In this document: one piece after another, positions 16,522 to 25,508 of the stretch
Layout: each line of letters opens with the position of its first letter
Position numbering within the stretch: position 1 is the stretch's first letter
Notes under the pieces: model-generated
The model's database searches: none
What the model was told of the DNA's origin: nothing
The model's input: the letters and a program-made list of their open reading frames with translations, nothing else
Source: Prosthecobacter sp.
Lineage (GTDB): Bacteria > Verrucomicrobiota > Verrucomicrobiia > Verrucomicrobiales > Verrucomicrobiaceae
NCBI RefSeq assembly: GCF_014879935.1
Contig: NZ_JACSRD010000222.1
Coordinates: 1 to 64,000, forward strand
Length of the DNA: 64,000 bases
Direction of reading: 5' to 3'
Translations under genes and position numbers: made by a program

Positions 16522-17001
16522 ATGCACCGCCCTTTCCAAATCGATCTGCGATCCCTGCCCGATGACGGCAGGGACATTTCCGGCCAGGAACCGCCCTCGT
16601 TCTTCGCCCTGGACCCGAAAGACAGCATCCAGCCTGTCTCGCCGCTCAAGTACGACCTGCACCTCGAACGGGATGGCGGGGATCTGCTGGTGACGGGCAG
16701 CCTGGAGGCTGTGTTCAGCCTCGAATGCGGCCGCTGCCTGGAACGCTACGAGCACCGGGTGGCATTGAAGCATTACTCCGCCGAGGTGGAGATTACGAAG
16801 GACCCCACGATCAACTTGACGGATACCATCCGGGAAGATACTCTCGTGGCCCTTCCGAGCTACCCACGCTGCGAGGACGGCAATGTCCGCCCCCGTCAGT
16901 GTCCCGCCGAAGGCAGGTTTGAAAACGAGCTGGAGACAGCCGCTGAAGAACCTCAAAGCGCGGGCCCGGGTGTGTGGGAGGCATTGAACAAACTGAACTA
17001 G
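16522..17001 (+). CDS. YceD/DUF177 family protein
   Basis: A 159-residue member of the family almost always encoded just before rpmF, as here. Family features are the central Cys pair ECGRCLER and the acidic segment DTIREDTLVALP. A second Cys-containing stretch (YPRCEDGNVRPRQCP) gives a likely four-Cys metal site. YceD homologues have been linked to 23S rRNA processing and accumulation, so a ribosome-related role together with L32 is likely. Confidence 0.85.
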   Translation: MHRPFQIDLRSLPDDGRDISGQEPPSFFALDPKDSIQPVSPLKYDLHLERDGGDLLVTGSLEAVFSLECGRCLERYEHRVALKHYSAEVEITKDPTINLTDTIREDTLVALPSYPRCEDGNVRPRQCPAEGRFENELETAAEEPQSAGPGVWEALNKLN

Positions 17002-17021
17002 ACCCCCATCCCCGACATCTC

Positions 17022-17210
17022 ATGGCCAATCCCAAGCGCAGACAATCCAAGAGCCGCCAACGCATGCGCCAGGGCGCAAACCGCTGGAAGGCACCCACCC
17101 TCAAGAGCTGCCCTGAGTGCGGCACCACCGTTCCGGGCCACGTCGCCTGCCCATCCTGCGGCTACTACCGTGGTCGCCAGGTGATCAGCAAGGTCGCTGG
17201 CGAAGACTGA
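17022..17210 (+). CDS. rpmF: 50S ribosomal protein L32
   Basis: The 62-residue basic protein begins MANPKRRQSKSRQRMR, the standard L32 opening. It has a four-Cys zinc ribbon (CPEC ... CPSC) near the end, so it is the zinc-binding form. It follows yceD by 20 bp and is followed by a strong terminator. In many bacteria plsX and fabH come next; here the convergent acpP does instead. Confidence 0.96.
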   Translation: MANPKRRQSKSRQRMRQGANRWKAPTLKSCPECGTTVPGHVACPSCGYYRGRQVISKVAGED

Positions 17211-17237
17211 TCCCCTCAGGTCTCCTGATCCTTTCCA

Positions 17238-17274
17238 CCCCGCCCGGTCTCACGATCGGGCGGGGTTTTTCTTT
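17238..17274 (+). terminator. Intrinsic terminator after rpmF
   Basis: A 9-bp GC-rich perfect stem (CCCCGCCCG / CGGGCGGGG) is followed by TTTTTCTTT. It lies 27 bp after the L32 stop codon and ends the pdxJ-to-rpmF series. Confidence 0.9.
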
Positions 17275-17305
17275 TGGTGCTGAAAATCGTGCGGCCACCA
17301 AACAC

Positions 17306-17333
17306 AAAAAGCCAGGTGGCGGAACCACCTGGC
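17306..17333 (-). terminator. Intrinsic terminator after acpP
   Basis: A 9-bp perfect stem (GCCAGGTGG / CCACCTGGC) with a 5-base loop is followed on the minus strand by TTTTTG. It lies 28 bp past the acpP stop. Confidence 0.88.
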
Positions 17334-17361
17334 CTTTCAAAAGGGTGTTGAAGCGTGGAAA

Positions 17362-17601
17362 TTACTCCGCGTTTTCTTCGACATAGCGGACGACGTCGCC
17401 CACGGACTGAAGCTTTTCGGCTTCCTCATCCGGAACGTCGATGCCGAACTCTTCCTCGAAGGCCATCACCAGCTCGACGGTGTCGAGGGAGTCGGCGCCG
17501 AGGTCTTCGATGAACTTGGCTTCAGGAGTGACCTGCTCGGGGTTCACGCCAAGCTGTTCAACGATGATGTCTCTGACTTTGTCTGTGATGTTTTCTGCCA
17601 T
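17362..17601 (-). CDS. acpP: Acyl carrier protein
   Basis: A 79-residue acidic helical-bundle protein with the phosphopantetheine attachment site Ser38 in [19 protein letters not shown], the universal type II fatty-acid ACP motif. It carries growing acyl chains for fatty acid and lipid A synthesis. It is encoded alone, between its own promoter-like sequence and its own terminator, facing rpmF. acpS and coaD are on the opposite strand nearby. Confidence 0.97.
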   Translation of the reverse strand: MAENITDKVRDIIVEQLGVNPEQVTPEAKFIEDLGADSLDTVELVMAFEEEFGIDVPDEEAEKLQSVGDVVRYVEENAE

Positions 17602-17628
17602 AGAAGGGGGGTAGGTGAGTGGGGCGGA

Positions 17629-17656
17629 GCTTTAGCGGCTCGGTTTGGTTTGGCAA
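17629..17656 (-). promoter_or_regulatory. Candidate sigma-70-type promoter of acpP
   Basis: On the minus strand TTGCCA (17656-17651) and TAAAGC (17634-17629) are separated by 16 bp, 28 bp from the acpP ATG. The -35 matches consensus at four of six positions and the -10 is weak. The leader would be about 20 nt, C-rich and without a Shine-Dalgarno sequence. Confidence 0.35.
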
Positions 17657-17695
17657 GGGGAAAATCCGGCCTTTTTCGAGCGATGCAAAACGTCG

Positions 17696-18451
17696 CTATT
17701 TCACCTCTGTGGCGGGGGCGTCCACAGCCGGCCCCGATGCGCTGACTTTCTCGATCAACTCACCGCTGAACCGGCTCAAAAGCCGCTCCAGAATCTTGTC
17801 TGCACCGGCGAATTTCAGATCGTCGATGACCGCCCGTCCCGCCTTGGCGTTCACGCCCCGATGCCAGGCGTAGGCGAGCCCCTTGTGCTCCCACTTCCGC
17901 TTGTCCACCCGGAACACATCCGCGTAAGCGATCTTCACGCCTTCCGGCGTCACCCAGTGATCAGCCTCGCCCCGCAGCACCTTGCTGCGATTCAGGAGAA
18001 TGATGACACCGACCACGAACGCGCCAGCAGTGCAGCCGTAGCCAAACCAGAACTGCTCGGCGATCTCACGTTCACTGTAGAGCTTCGGATCCTCCTCCCA
18101 GCCATTCTGCGCCGCGTAGCTCACCCAGCGGGGAGGCTCTCCATCGATGCCCGTCGGCAGGCCCCTGGCCTTCTGCTCCGCGATCCACTGCTCCAGCCGC
18201 CCTTCCTTCTTCGCCACGTCAAATGAGGGTAGAAACTCGGAGGTGAACCACTCCTTCTTTTTGGCGATCTCGACCGTGGCCGGATAGCCCCGGAAGCCAT
18301 CGTAGAGAAACACCAGCCCGAAGACGAGCAGCAGCCCCGCCAGCATGCCCATCCGCCGGAAATACCAGGATGTGACCCGGCAGACGATGGGAGTCGTCGG
18401 ATGCATGGCGGGGGATACGGCTCCGGAAGGGCCTTGGGCTGAAGTTTCCAT
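17696..18451 (-). CDS. Membrane protein of unknown function with two helices
   Basis: From ATG 18451 the product has 251 residues. A hydrophobic helix (MLAGLLLVFGLVFLYDGF) and a second one (GCTAGAFVVGVIILLN) flank an aqueous segment of about 80 residues. A C-terminal soluble domain (DHWVTPEGVKIAYADVFRVD ... KAGRAVIDDLKF) resembles PH-like domains used by small membrane proteins, but this is only a visual likeness. The frame is open upstream to 18595, but that stretch lies in the divergent promoter region and is Cys/Arg rich, so the shorter form is preferred. No family is recognised. Confidence 0.65.
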   Translation of the reverse strand: METSAQGPSGAVSPAMHPTTPIVCRVTSWYFRRMGMLAGLLLVFGLVFLYDGFRGYPATVEIAKKKEWFTSEFLPSFDVAKKEGRLEQWIAEQKARGLPTGIDGEPPRWVSYAAQNGWEEDPKLYSEREIAEQFWFGYGCTAGAFVVGVIILLNRSKVLRGEADHWVTPEGVKIAYADVFRVDKRKWEHKGLAYAWHRGVNAKAGRAVIDDLKFAGADKILERLLSRFSGELIEKVSASGPAVDAPATEVK

Positions 18452-18593
18452 TGTGGGGCGACTCAATCGCAGACAGCGCCAGACGCAACACAGGTTTTTG
18501 TGTGACAAACCCGGCGGACATTTGCAACACCTCCACGCTTCCCAACGCGGGGTTGTTGCGTATGAGAAAACAAACCCAAAACACCTCCCTCCC

Positions 18594-19292
18594 ATGATTG
18601 TCTTCGATCCTGTCTATCTCCTCATCTGCATCGGCACCACTTTGCTGGCGCTCTGGGCCTCCTGGCGGGTCAAACATGCCTACCAGCAGTATTCCCAGGT
18701 CCCCGCGAGCTCCGGCCTCTCAGGTGCCGACATCGCCCGTCGCATCCTTGATCTCAACGGCATCCGCGATGTCGTCGTCGAGCCCACCCAGGGCCTCTTG
18801 AGCGATCATTACGACCCATCGAACAAGCGGCTCGTACTCTGCGAGGAGAACTTCTACGGCACAAATGTCGCCGCGCTCGGTGTGGCCGCACACGAGGCCG
18901 GACACGCCATCCAGCATCAGCAGCTCTACGCGCCGCTGCAATGGCGCATGGCCGCCGTGGGCATCACCACGATCGCGGGGAACATCATTCCTTTCGTCGG
19001 CATGGGTCTGTTCTACTTTGCGCCGAAGATCGCCATTCCCATCCTGGCTCTCTGCTTCGGTGTGGTCATGGTCTTCCAGCTCATCACCCTGCCCGTCGAA
19101 TTCGACGCCACCGCCCGCGCGAAACGCATCCTCGCCCACACCGGTGCCGTGGCCCCCGGCGCTGAAACCGCCGCCATGAGCAAGGTGCTCGACGCCGCCG
19201 CCCTCACTTACGTGGCGGCGTTCATCAGCGCCCTCGGCACCTTCCTCTACTATGTCATGCACATGCTCGGCGGTCAGCGCGACAACGAGTGA
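18594..19292 (+). CDS. YugP-type zinc metallopeptidase (membrane)
   Basis: A 232-residue member of the membrane zinc-peptidase family typified by Bacillus YugP. It has an N-terminal helix (LLICIGTTLLALWASW), the zinc-binding HEAGH at 100-104 and two central hydrophobic segments (GNIIPFVGMGLFYF, IPILALCFGVVMVFQLI). The likely third-ligand region follows (LPVEFDATARAK), then a last helix (YVAAFISALGTFLYYVM). The substrate is unknown. The start ATG at 18594 follows a pyrimidine-rich leader; upstream in-frame sequence overlaps the opposite gene. Confidence 0.88.
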   Translation: MIVFDPVYLLICIGTTLLALWASWRVKHAYQQYSQVPASSGLSGADIARRILDLNGIRDVVVEPTQGLLSDHYDPSNKRLVLCEENFYGTNVAALGVAAHEAGHAIQHQQLYAPLQWRMAAVGITTIAGNIIPFVGMGLFYFAPKIAIPILALCFGVVMVFQLITLPVEFDATARAKRILAHTGAVAPGAETAAMSKVLDAAALTYVAAFISALGTFLYYVMHMLGGQRDNE

Positions 19293-19325
19293 CAGGCGCG
19301 GACAAATGACTCCGGCAAGCGGCGT

Positions 19326-20408
19326 ATGAACCCCATGCGCCGCTTTCTTTTTGCCCTTGCAGTTCCTTGCTCGCTCCTTGCCGCTGACATTCCGCCGCTC
19401 CGCGGGCTCAGCCGCACCAACCTGCTCGAATACAAGGCAGCCGACGGCACCAAGAAGAACGCCACCACCACCGCCGAATGGGAGAACCGGCGGAAGGACG
19501 CCCTGGCAGCCTTTCAGCAGGTCGCCGGTCCCCTGCCCGGTCCGGAAATGCGCTCAGCGCTCGATCCGCAAGTGATCGAGGAGACCGACTGCGGCAGCTA
19601 CGTCCGCCGCCTCATTCATTACACGTCGCAACCGGGCGGCAAGGTGCCGGCCTACCTGTGCGTGCCTAAAACAGCCCTCACAGGAACCAAAACACCCGCC
19701 GTGCTTTGTCTGCATCCGACGGAAAACAAAATCGGCCACAAGGTCGTCGTCGGCCTCGGCGGCAAACCGCACCGCCAATATGCCTCAGAACTCGCAGAAC
19801 GCGGATTCGTCACCCTGGCGCCCAGTTATCCGCTGCTGGCGGACTATCAGCCGGATCTCAACGCCTTGAAGATGCCCAGCGGGACCATGAAGGCCATCTG
19901 GGACAACATCCGAGGCCTCGACTACCTCGACTCTCTGCCCTTCGTGGATGCGACCCGCGGTTTCGGCGTCATCGGTCACTCGCTCGGCGGCCACAACTCG
20001 ATCTACACCGCTGTATTCGATGACCGCATCAAGGTCATTGTCTCCAGTTGCGGCTTCGATTCCTTCCTCGACTACAAAGGCGGCGACATCCGCGGCTGGA
20101 ATCAGGAGCGCTACATGTCGAAGATGGGCGGCTACATCGGCAGACCGCAGGACGTGCCCTTCGACTTCTATGAGCTCATCGCCTGCCTCGCCCCACGCCA
20201 TGTTTATGTGAACGCACCGCTGCGGGACTCGAACTTCCAGTGGCAGAGCGTGGACCGCATCGCGGACGCAGCTCTGCCATTGTTCAGGCTCCACCAGGCC
20301 GGGTCACACCTCCAGATCGCCCACCCCGACTCCGACCACGACTTTCCAGACGCCGAGCGCCACGCCAGTTACGAGCTCATCAGCCGCGTTTTGCGGCCTG
20401 CTCGATGA
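19326..20408 (+). CDS. Secreted alpha/beta hydrolase, dienelactone hydrolase / acetyl-esterase-like
   Basis: 360 residues starting with a signal peptide (MRRFLFALAVPCSLLAAD). The fold is alpha/beta hydrolase: a core strand TPAVLCLHPT, the nucleophile elbow GHSLGG with Ser219, and a C-terminal acid/His region HPDSDHDFP with His338 as the likely catalytic base. The middle resembles acetyl-xylan-esterase-like and dienelactone-hydrolase-like enzymes of Verrucomicrobia and Planctomycetes. The substrate is probably a polysaccharide ester, by inference only. Its last 29 bp overlap the end of the convergent glycosyltransferase gene. Confidence 0.8.
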   Translation: MNPMRRFLFALAVPCSLLAADIPPLRGLSRTNLLEYKAADGTKKNATTTAEWENRRKDALAAFQQVAGPLPGPEMRSALDPQVIEETDCGSYVRRLIHYTSQPGGKVPAYLCVPKTALTGTKTPAVLCLHPTENKIGHKVVVGLGGKPHRQYASELAERGFVTLAPSYPLLADYQPDLNALKMPSGTMKAIWDNIRGLDYLDSLPFVDATRGFGVIGHSLGGHNSIYTAVFDDRIKVIVSSCGFDSFLDYKGGDIRGWNQERYMSKMGGYIGRPQDVPFDFYELIACLAPRHVYVNAPLRDSNFQWQSVDRIADAALPLFRLHQAGSHLQIAHPDSDHDFPDAERHASYELISRVLRPAR

Positions 20409-21597
20409 CGTCCGCCAGCCTCGGACACAACACTGACTGGGAAAACTCGGCCGCCAGCGCCTTGGAGGACTCACTCAATGGGCGGGGACCGAGGACCATC
20501 GCATCGTGAATCTGCGTCGCGATGCCCGCAGCATCGCCATTCCGCGCAAACCGGGCCTGCGCGGGGTCATTCAGCCGCTGCACCAGATCCCCGCCATGAC
20601 TCGCCCCCGGGCCGATGAACAGGAATGGAATCCCCAGCGTGAGGATGTTGTAAATCTTGCACGGGTGCACGATGCCCACGAACGGATCACCCATCACGAC
20701 AAGGTGCAGGTCCGCCGCGGACAGCGAGCCTGAGAGCTTCTCCATCGGCTGATACGGCAGACAGGTGATGTTTGGCAGCGTCCTTTCGCGTGCATAGGCC
20801 TGAACCTTCTGAAACTCGCTGCCTCCCCCCACAAACAGGAAATGAATCCGGTCATCCGTCCGCAGATCGTCCGCAGCCGCCAGCACCGCATCGAGCGGAT
20901 GGCAGGGACTGTGATTCCCTGAGTACATCACCACGAATTTGCCCGTGAGCCCGTGTTCGGCCCGAAACGCCTCTCGAGCGGCCGCATCATACTTGATCGC
21001 ATGATCGTGCGACCAGGGAGCATCCGTGTGGATCACCTCCTCCCGCACTCCTTTGGCTTTCAAGCGGTTCGCCATGAAGCGGTCCAGCGCGATGATGCGC
21101 GACGCACGTTGGAAGCTCCAGTTTTGAATCCACGTCATGATGCGCACAAACCAACTGTCCGCCTTGAACCAGCCTGCCGCGACCGCCTCATCGGGATTCA
21201 GGTCCATCACCCATGGCACCACCGCCCCGCCTTTCACCTTCGCCACCACCGTGCCCAAGGTGGAAATGAGCGGCGGCGAGGTCAGGCACACCGTCACATC
21301 ATGCCGTGGCAGAAAGAACAGAATGCGCTTCGCATTCCCCCAGAAAGTCGCGAAATCGACCAGTCGGCGCCATTTCGACTTTTTGCCAAGTCCGGGAGTC
21401 CAGATGCGCCGGATGTCGATCCCCTGCCACTTCTCACGCGTGGGATAGCGGATCTCCGGATTGTCATACCCTCGTGAGGAAGCCACGACGGTGACTTGAT
21501 GCCCCCGTTTCACCAATTCGTGCGCCAGATCCGTCAAATGCTGCGCCGTGGCGACATGATCCGGGTGGAAGCATTGATTCAGGAGGAGGATCTTCAC
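20380..21597 (-). CDS. GT4 glycosyltransferase, WbuB-like; last gene of the polysaccharide locus
   Basis: A 405-residue GT-B glycosyltransferase with the family opening LLLNQCFHPDHVATAQHLTDLAHELVKRG in outline, as in WbuB-type L-fucosamine/deoxysugar transferases. The Rossmann strand FVVMYSGNHSP starts the donor domain. The usual EX7E donor site is replaced by the WbuB-like VGIVHPCKIYNILTLGIP segment. It probably adds a sugar to the lipid-linked repeat unit at the cytoplasmic membrane face. A 60-bp gap separates it from the upstream GT2 gene. Confidence 0.82.
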   Translation of the reverse strand: MKILLLNQCFHPDHVATAQHLTDLAHELVKRGHQVTVVASSRGYDNPEIRYPTREKWQGIDIRRIWTPGLGKKSKWRRLVDFATFWGNAKRILFFLPRHDVTVCLTSPPLISTLGTVVAKVKGGAVVPWVMDLNPDEAVAAGWFKADSWFVRIMTWIQNWSFQRASRIIALDRFMANRLKAKGVREEVIHTDAPWSHDHAIKYDAAAREAFRAEHGLTGKFVVMYSGNHSPCHPLDAVLAAADDLRTDDRIHFLFVGGGSEFQKVQAYARERTLPNITCLPYQPMEKLSGSLSAADLHLVVMGDPFVGIVHPCKIYNILTLGIPFLFIGPGASHGGDLVQRLNDPAQARFARNGDAAGIATQIHDAMVLGPRPLSESSKALAAEFSQSVLCPRLADVIEQAAKRG

Positions 21598-21657
21598 TGC
21601 TGATAACTTGAAAATGGCTGGCAGCTGCGACGCGGCACGTGCGTCAGTGGCCAGGCG

Positions 21658-22515
21658 CTAGTTCCCGCCCTTCCTTGCTTCAAGGATCTTCAGACGCACC
21701 TCGTGGAAGTATCTCTTCTTCAATCCAGCAAGCCTGAAACCCGCAATCCCATCGCGTATTCCTTGTTTCAACACAAGAATGGCAAACCAATAAAACGCGG
21801 CAAACCACCATCGGTGGAGATTTCCATACTTGAAGCGCTGCCGCTCATTCAATGCAGCCCAAGCTTCGCGCGGGGCGGTCTGGAGCCACAAAAATCGTTG
21901 GGCTTCCCAGGTGGAGTACTCGTTGTGACGCGCCAGGTAGCTTTTGAGGCCGCGAAAATCATGGTGTTCGAGCGGCGTCTTCAGATCCCCCACCGTTCCC
22001 TTCAAGACCGGATGCTCATGCACCTCCATGTCCAGCGTGGTCCAGGACACCTCTGGGAACTTCTCGTACTCGCCAGCGCCGATTCGGAAGAGTGACAATT
22101 TGCGAAAAACATCCCCATGGCGCAGTTGAGCGCCCATGAACCAGTTGATGAATGACACATGGAATCCCACATGCGGGGTCGAGGGCAGAACCTGCCTCAA
22201 TTCTTCGACGAAAGCACCATTCATCCGCTCATCGGCATCGAGAAACAAAACCCACGGATGATCAAACGCATGATTGCGGAGCATCCAGTTCCGCTTCTTC
22301 GGGAACTGTCCGTTCCACTGAAACTGAACAACTTTCGCGCCTGCGCCATGGGCGATGGCGACGGTCTGATCTTCGCTGCCAGAATCCACCACCACCACGT
22401 CGTCGAAATCTCCCAGCAATGGCAGGCACGCGGCGAGATTGACCTCCTCATTCTTGACCGGAATGCACACCGACACTGGAAGACCTGACGTGGCCTTATT
22501 CATGGGTTTTGACAT
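21658..22515 (-). CDS. GT2 glycosyltransferase, WaaE/KdtX-like
   Basis: 285 residues. The GT-A domain opens VSVCIPVKNEEVNLAACL, has the nucleotide-binding VVVDSGSEDQT and the metal-binding DADER. The second half (YEKFPEVSWTTLDMEVHEHP, NEYSTWEAQRF) matches the WaaE-like beta-glycosyltransferase group, and a short hydrophobic helix lies near the end (WFAAFYWFAILVLK). ATG 22515 overlaps the stop of the upstream WcaF-like gene by 20 bp. ATG 22503 (MNKATSG) is an equally good start with an 8-bp overlap. The overlap indicates translational coupling. Confidence 0.83.
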   Translation of the reverse strand: MSKPMNKATSGLPVSVCIPVKNEEVNLAACLPLLGDFDDVVVVDSGSEDQTVAIAHGAGAKVVQFQWNGQFPKKRNWMLRNHAFDHPWVLFLDADERMNGAFVEELRQVLPSTPHVGFHVSFINWFMGAQLRHGDVFRKLSLFRIGAGEYEKFPEVSWTTLDMEVHEHPVLKGTVGDLKTPLEHHDFRGLKSYLARHNEYSTWEAQRFLWLQTAPREAWAALNERQRFKYGNLHRWWFAAFYWFAILVLKQGIRDGIAGFRLAGLKKRYFHEVRLKILEARKGGN

Positions 22516-23065
22516 CCGGGCTCATCGTCCTGGGTTTGATTGGCCTCGCAGGATTCCCAGCCACGACGGTCCATTCAGGAACATTCTTCACCACCACAGA
22601 CCGTGCGCCAACGACTGCACCCTCGCACACCGTGACATCTGGCCCCACGTAAGCATCGGCACAGATCCAGGTGGAGTCTTGGATCACCACTGGCGGCTTC
22701 AGCAAAGGCATCGAGGGGTCCGTGTAGTCATGCGTTCCAGCGCAAACATGCACGCGCTGGGAGATCGTTGCCCGTTCACCGATCGTGACACACCCCAGGT
22801 TGTAAATCAGCGCCCACTCGCCAATCGCAGACCAGTCGCCGATCTGCAGGTTCCACGGGCAGTAGATCATGGCTGAGGGGTAAATGTGGACTTCCTGCCC
22901 GACCGTCGCTCCAAACAGGCGCAGCCACCAGCGGCGGAAGGCAAAGCAAGGCCGTGGACTCAGCCGGAAAACCCACGCTCCCGCGATCCAGAGCACCCGC
23001 CGCAAAAGCTCCGCCTTGCTGTACTTCACAGCGGCTCGGTTCTGGTCGATGCGAGGGGCGGACAT
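22496..23065 (-). CDS. WcaF-like O-acetyltransferase (left-handed beta-helix)
   Basis: 189 residues with hexapeptide-repeat character (IGDWSAIGEW, VTIGERATIS, VGPDVTVCEGAVVGARSVV). The start SKAELLRRVLWIAGAWVFRLSPRP and the motif HDYTDPSMPLL are typical of the colanic-acid acetyltransferase WcaF group. It should acetylate a sugar of the exopolysaccharide from acetyl-CoA in the cytoplasm. It lies 6 bp after the upstream GT4 gene. Confidence 0.85.
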   Translation of the reverse strand: MSAPRIDQNRAAVKYSKAELLRRVLWIAGAWVFRLSPRPCFAFRRWWLRLFGATVGQEVHIYPSAMIYCPWNLQIGDWSAIGEWALIYNLGCVTIGERATISQRVHVCAGTHDYTDPSMPLLKPPVVIQDSTWICADAYVGPDVTVCEGAVVGARSVVVKNVPEWTVVAGNPARPIKPRTMSPDVKTHE

Positions 23066-23071
23066 AAAAGA

Positions 23072-24313
23072 TCAGGCGGTTGCGTCCTCAAGCGTGAACA
23101 CAGAATCCGGGCGCGGCCCCTTGCGCACAAGCCAGAAGTTTACCTCGCGCATACGACGAGCCACCTGATCCCAGGCGAAACGCGTCTCAGCAAGGCGACG
23201 GCCGCTTGCACCCATCTCCTGGCGGGCCGAGGCTGACAGGGCCGACAGGGATCTCAGCCCCTCCGCCACCGAAGGAACGCTGGATTCGATCCGGATCGCC
23301 GCTCCCGCAGAAAAGCCTTCGGGGAGATTGCACATCGGCGTCATGACCACGGGTTTTGCGTGAGACCACGCCTCCAGCACCACCATCGGGAGTCCTTCGC
23401 TGAAGGAAGGCAGCACAAAAGCGTCACATTGCTGGTAGAGCCGGTTCTTCGCCGCCTCGAAACACGGCCCAGCGAACACCACGGACGGCAGCGCATCCAG
23501 ACAGTTCTGCTCCAGTGCCTCCATCGTGTCTGGATGCTCCCTTGCATCCTTCCAATCGAGTCTGGACGCGATGGCCAAACTCTTGAGTTCATCCTCATGC
23601 CCGCCCTGGTCCCAGCCAGCGATCACCAGCGTCCAGTCGGACAGACATCCGTTCTGTCTCAACTGACCAAAGGCACGGACGAGCAAATCGATGCCCTTCT
23701 TGGGATGAAGCCGGCCGAGATAGAGCAGCAGTTTACGCTCCGAACCGCGTGAAACTGCCGTCGGTCCCGGTAGCACAGGCAGGTTCACGCCATTCGGAAT
23801 CACGCAAACGGGATTCCGCAGCCCAAGCGCCCGGATGGACTCCAGTTCCGGCTGACACAGGGCGCGAATGCACGCCGCCTGCTTAAGATTGCGTCGTTCA
23901 TAGAGCAGCATGGCCAGACGTTTTCTCCACCGGGAGTTTTTCAGAGCCCAGGCATCCAGCATGCCGTGTGGGTGGATGATCACCGGCCTTCGCGTCTTCC
24001 GCTGCCAGTTCATGCTCACCAGAGAGGTGTAGGTCCAAAGGCCGTGGCTGTGCAGGATGTCCGCCGAATAGTCTTCCAGCGCACGATCCAAAGTCGGTGC
24101 ATAGGCAAACTTTCGCGGCCCTTTCGCCTTGGCCAGATAGAGTTCAAATTCAGCCCACTGTTTTTGATCTTCAGACGAGTAGGCGTCTGCCACTGAAAAA
24201 ATGCACAGTTCATCGCCTTGACGCTGCATCGCGGACATCAAGCCCTGCAAGCTTCCAGCCAATCCACCGGCATTACGCGAGATGGTATCGATCACACAGG
24301 CTATGCGCTTCAT
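23072..24313 (-). CDS. GT4 glycosyltransferase
   Basis: 414 residues from ATG 24313. The N-terminal domain begins KRIACVIDTISRNAGGLAGS. The C-terminal donor domain has KLLLYLGRLHPKKGIDLLVR and an intact EX7E motif (EGLPMVVLEAW). ATG 24313 overlaps the stop of the upstream glycosyltransferase as ATGA, which fixes the start; a longer form from 24352 would overlap it by 43 bp. The linkage formed cannot be predicted. Confidence 0.85.
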   Translation of the reverse strand: MKRIACVIDTISRNAGGLAGSLQGLMSAMQRQGDELCIFSVADAYSSEDQKQWAEFELYLAKAKGPRKFAYAPTLDRALEDYSADILHSHGLWTYTSLVSMNWQRKTRRPVIIHPHGMLDAWALKNSRWRKRLAMLLYERRNLKQAACIRALCQPELESIRALGLRNPVCVIPNGVNLPVLPGPTAVSRGSERKLLLYLGRLHPKKGIDLLVRAFGQLRQNGCLSDWTLVIAGWDQGGHEDELKSLAIASRLDWKDAREHPDTMEALEQNCLDALPSVVFAGPCFEAAKNRLYQQCDAFVLPSFSEGLPMVVLEAWSHAKPVVMTPMCNLPEGFSAGAAIRIESSVPSVAEGLRSLSALSASARQEMGASGRRLAETRFAWDQVARRMREVNFWLVRKGPRPDSVFTLEDATA

Positions 24314-25488
24314 GAGCGTGCGAGGAAGGCCAGCAGCATGGCATCCAGCCATGACGTCGGTTTGAATGTACCCGAGCTGGCAAGTCTGGCGGCTTGCGAA
24401 AGCCCCTCGCCGAAACGCTCAGGGCCCCAGTTGGCGATTATCTGCCCGCTTGCTTGTCCCATGCCCGCCCGCTGCTCCTCGGGCAGGCGGGTCACGCGTT
24501 CCATGACCGATCGGATGGCATTCACATTGAAAGGATCAAAAACAAACCCGTTGAGTTCAGGCCTCACCAGATCTGGAGCGCACCCGCAGCGGTCAGAAAC
24601 CAGCACAGGCAGGCTGCTGGCCATCGCCTCGTTCACCACCAGCCCCCACTGCTCCGTCGTGCTGGCATGGATGAAGGCCGAAGCTCGGGCGTAATAGCCG
24701 GGCAGTTCGTCGTACTGCTTGAACCCGGGCATCGTCACCACCTCAGCCAATTGAAGCTCTTTCACCGAGGCCTCAATGTCCGGCCGAAGCTCCCCGTCAC
24801 CGAGGAGCACTAGACTCCAAGGCTCCAGGCCCAGACGGAGCACGGAATGCCGATAGTCTGCAAATCCTTGCAGCAGACGAAACAGGTTCTTCTTCTCGAT
24901 GAACCGTGCGCTGGCCAGGAAGTGACGAGGCTGCGGCCGCTCCGTTTGCGTTTCCCGAAGGACCGCCACACGCTTGCGGAAGAACTCGTTGTCGATCGCA
25001 TCGTAGCCGAGGAAAACCCGGCTCCGTGGCATGCCCAAGGCTTCCAGGTAGTCTGCATGCAGGCTGCCACCAGCCAGCGCCGTCGAGAACATTCCCCCCA
25101 GGCGACGTTTGACCCACTCCTTCCACGCTTGGCGCCTCTCATCGTGTCTGGAGCTCTCTGTCATCAGCACGGCAGGAATCCGCCGCCCCAGGCACCACCG
25201 CAGAGCCCGCAGCGCCCAGGGACTGCTCCAGCCTGGAATGGCCACCGCATCCGGTGCGAAGTCACCGAGCACCGACGCCAGTTTCGCGTCCAGGACACCC
25301 GGCGTTTCACGGTCGCCAGCATCCAGGGTCGTGAGCGGGACATCTCCGCGCTTCCCCACCTCCCATGCATAGTCCCGACTGCGACCCCGGATTTCGATGC
25401 CGAGCACATCAGCGTGCTTGGCCACCCCACGCAGCCGCGCCAAGTGGTAAGGACCAAAATGGTCAAACAACACCGCCAGTTTCATCAT
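24310..25488 (-). CDS. GT4 glycosyltransferase
   Basis: 392 residues. A short N-terminal domain starts KLAVLFDHFGPYHLARLRG. The donor domain has HFLASARFIEKKNLFRLLQG and a variant EX7E (EQWGLVVNEAMASSLPVL) with a DRCG loop. It resembles capsular and O-antigen glycosyltransferases that act on membrane-bound lipid intermediates. It is translationally coupled to the next gene by an ATGA overlap. Confidence 0.83.
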   Translation of the reverse strand: MMKLAVLFDHFGPYHLARLRGVAKHADVLGIEIRGRSRDYAWEVGKRGDVPLTTLDAGDRETPGVLDAKLASVLGDFAPDAVAIPGWSSPWALRALRWCLGRRIPAVLMTESSRHDERRQAWKEWVKRRLGGMFSTALAGGSLHADYLEALGMPRSRVFLGYDAIDNEFFRKRVAVLRETQTERPQPRHFLASARFIEKKNLFRLLQGFADYRHSVLRLGLEPWSLVLLGDGELRPDIEASVKELQLAEVVTMPGFKQYDELPGYYARASAFIHASTTEQWGLVVNEAMASSLPVLVSDRCGCAPDLVRPELNGFVFDPFNVNAIRSVMERVTRLPEEQRAGMGQASGQIIANWGPERFGEGLSQAARLASSGTFKPTSWLDAMLLAFLARS

Positions 25489-25508
25489 ACCTTTTCAAGC
25501 GACCGCTG

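Noticed and set aside
20380-20408. Frameshift or truncation where the hydrolase and glycosyltransferase ends overlap
   Set aside because: Both proteins end with family-like C-termini; a 29-bp tail-to-tail overlap is normal.
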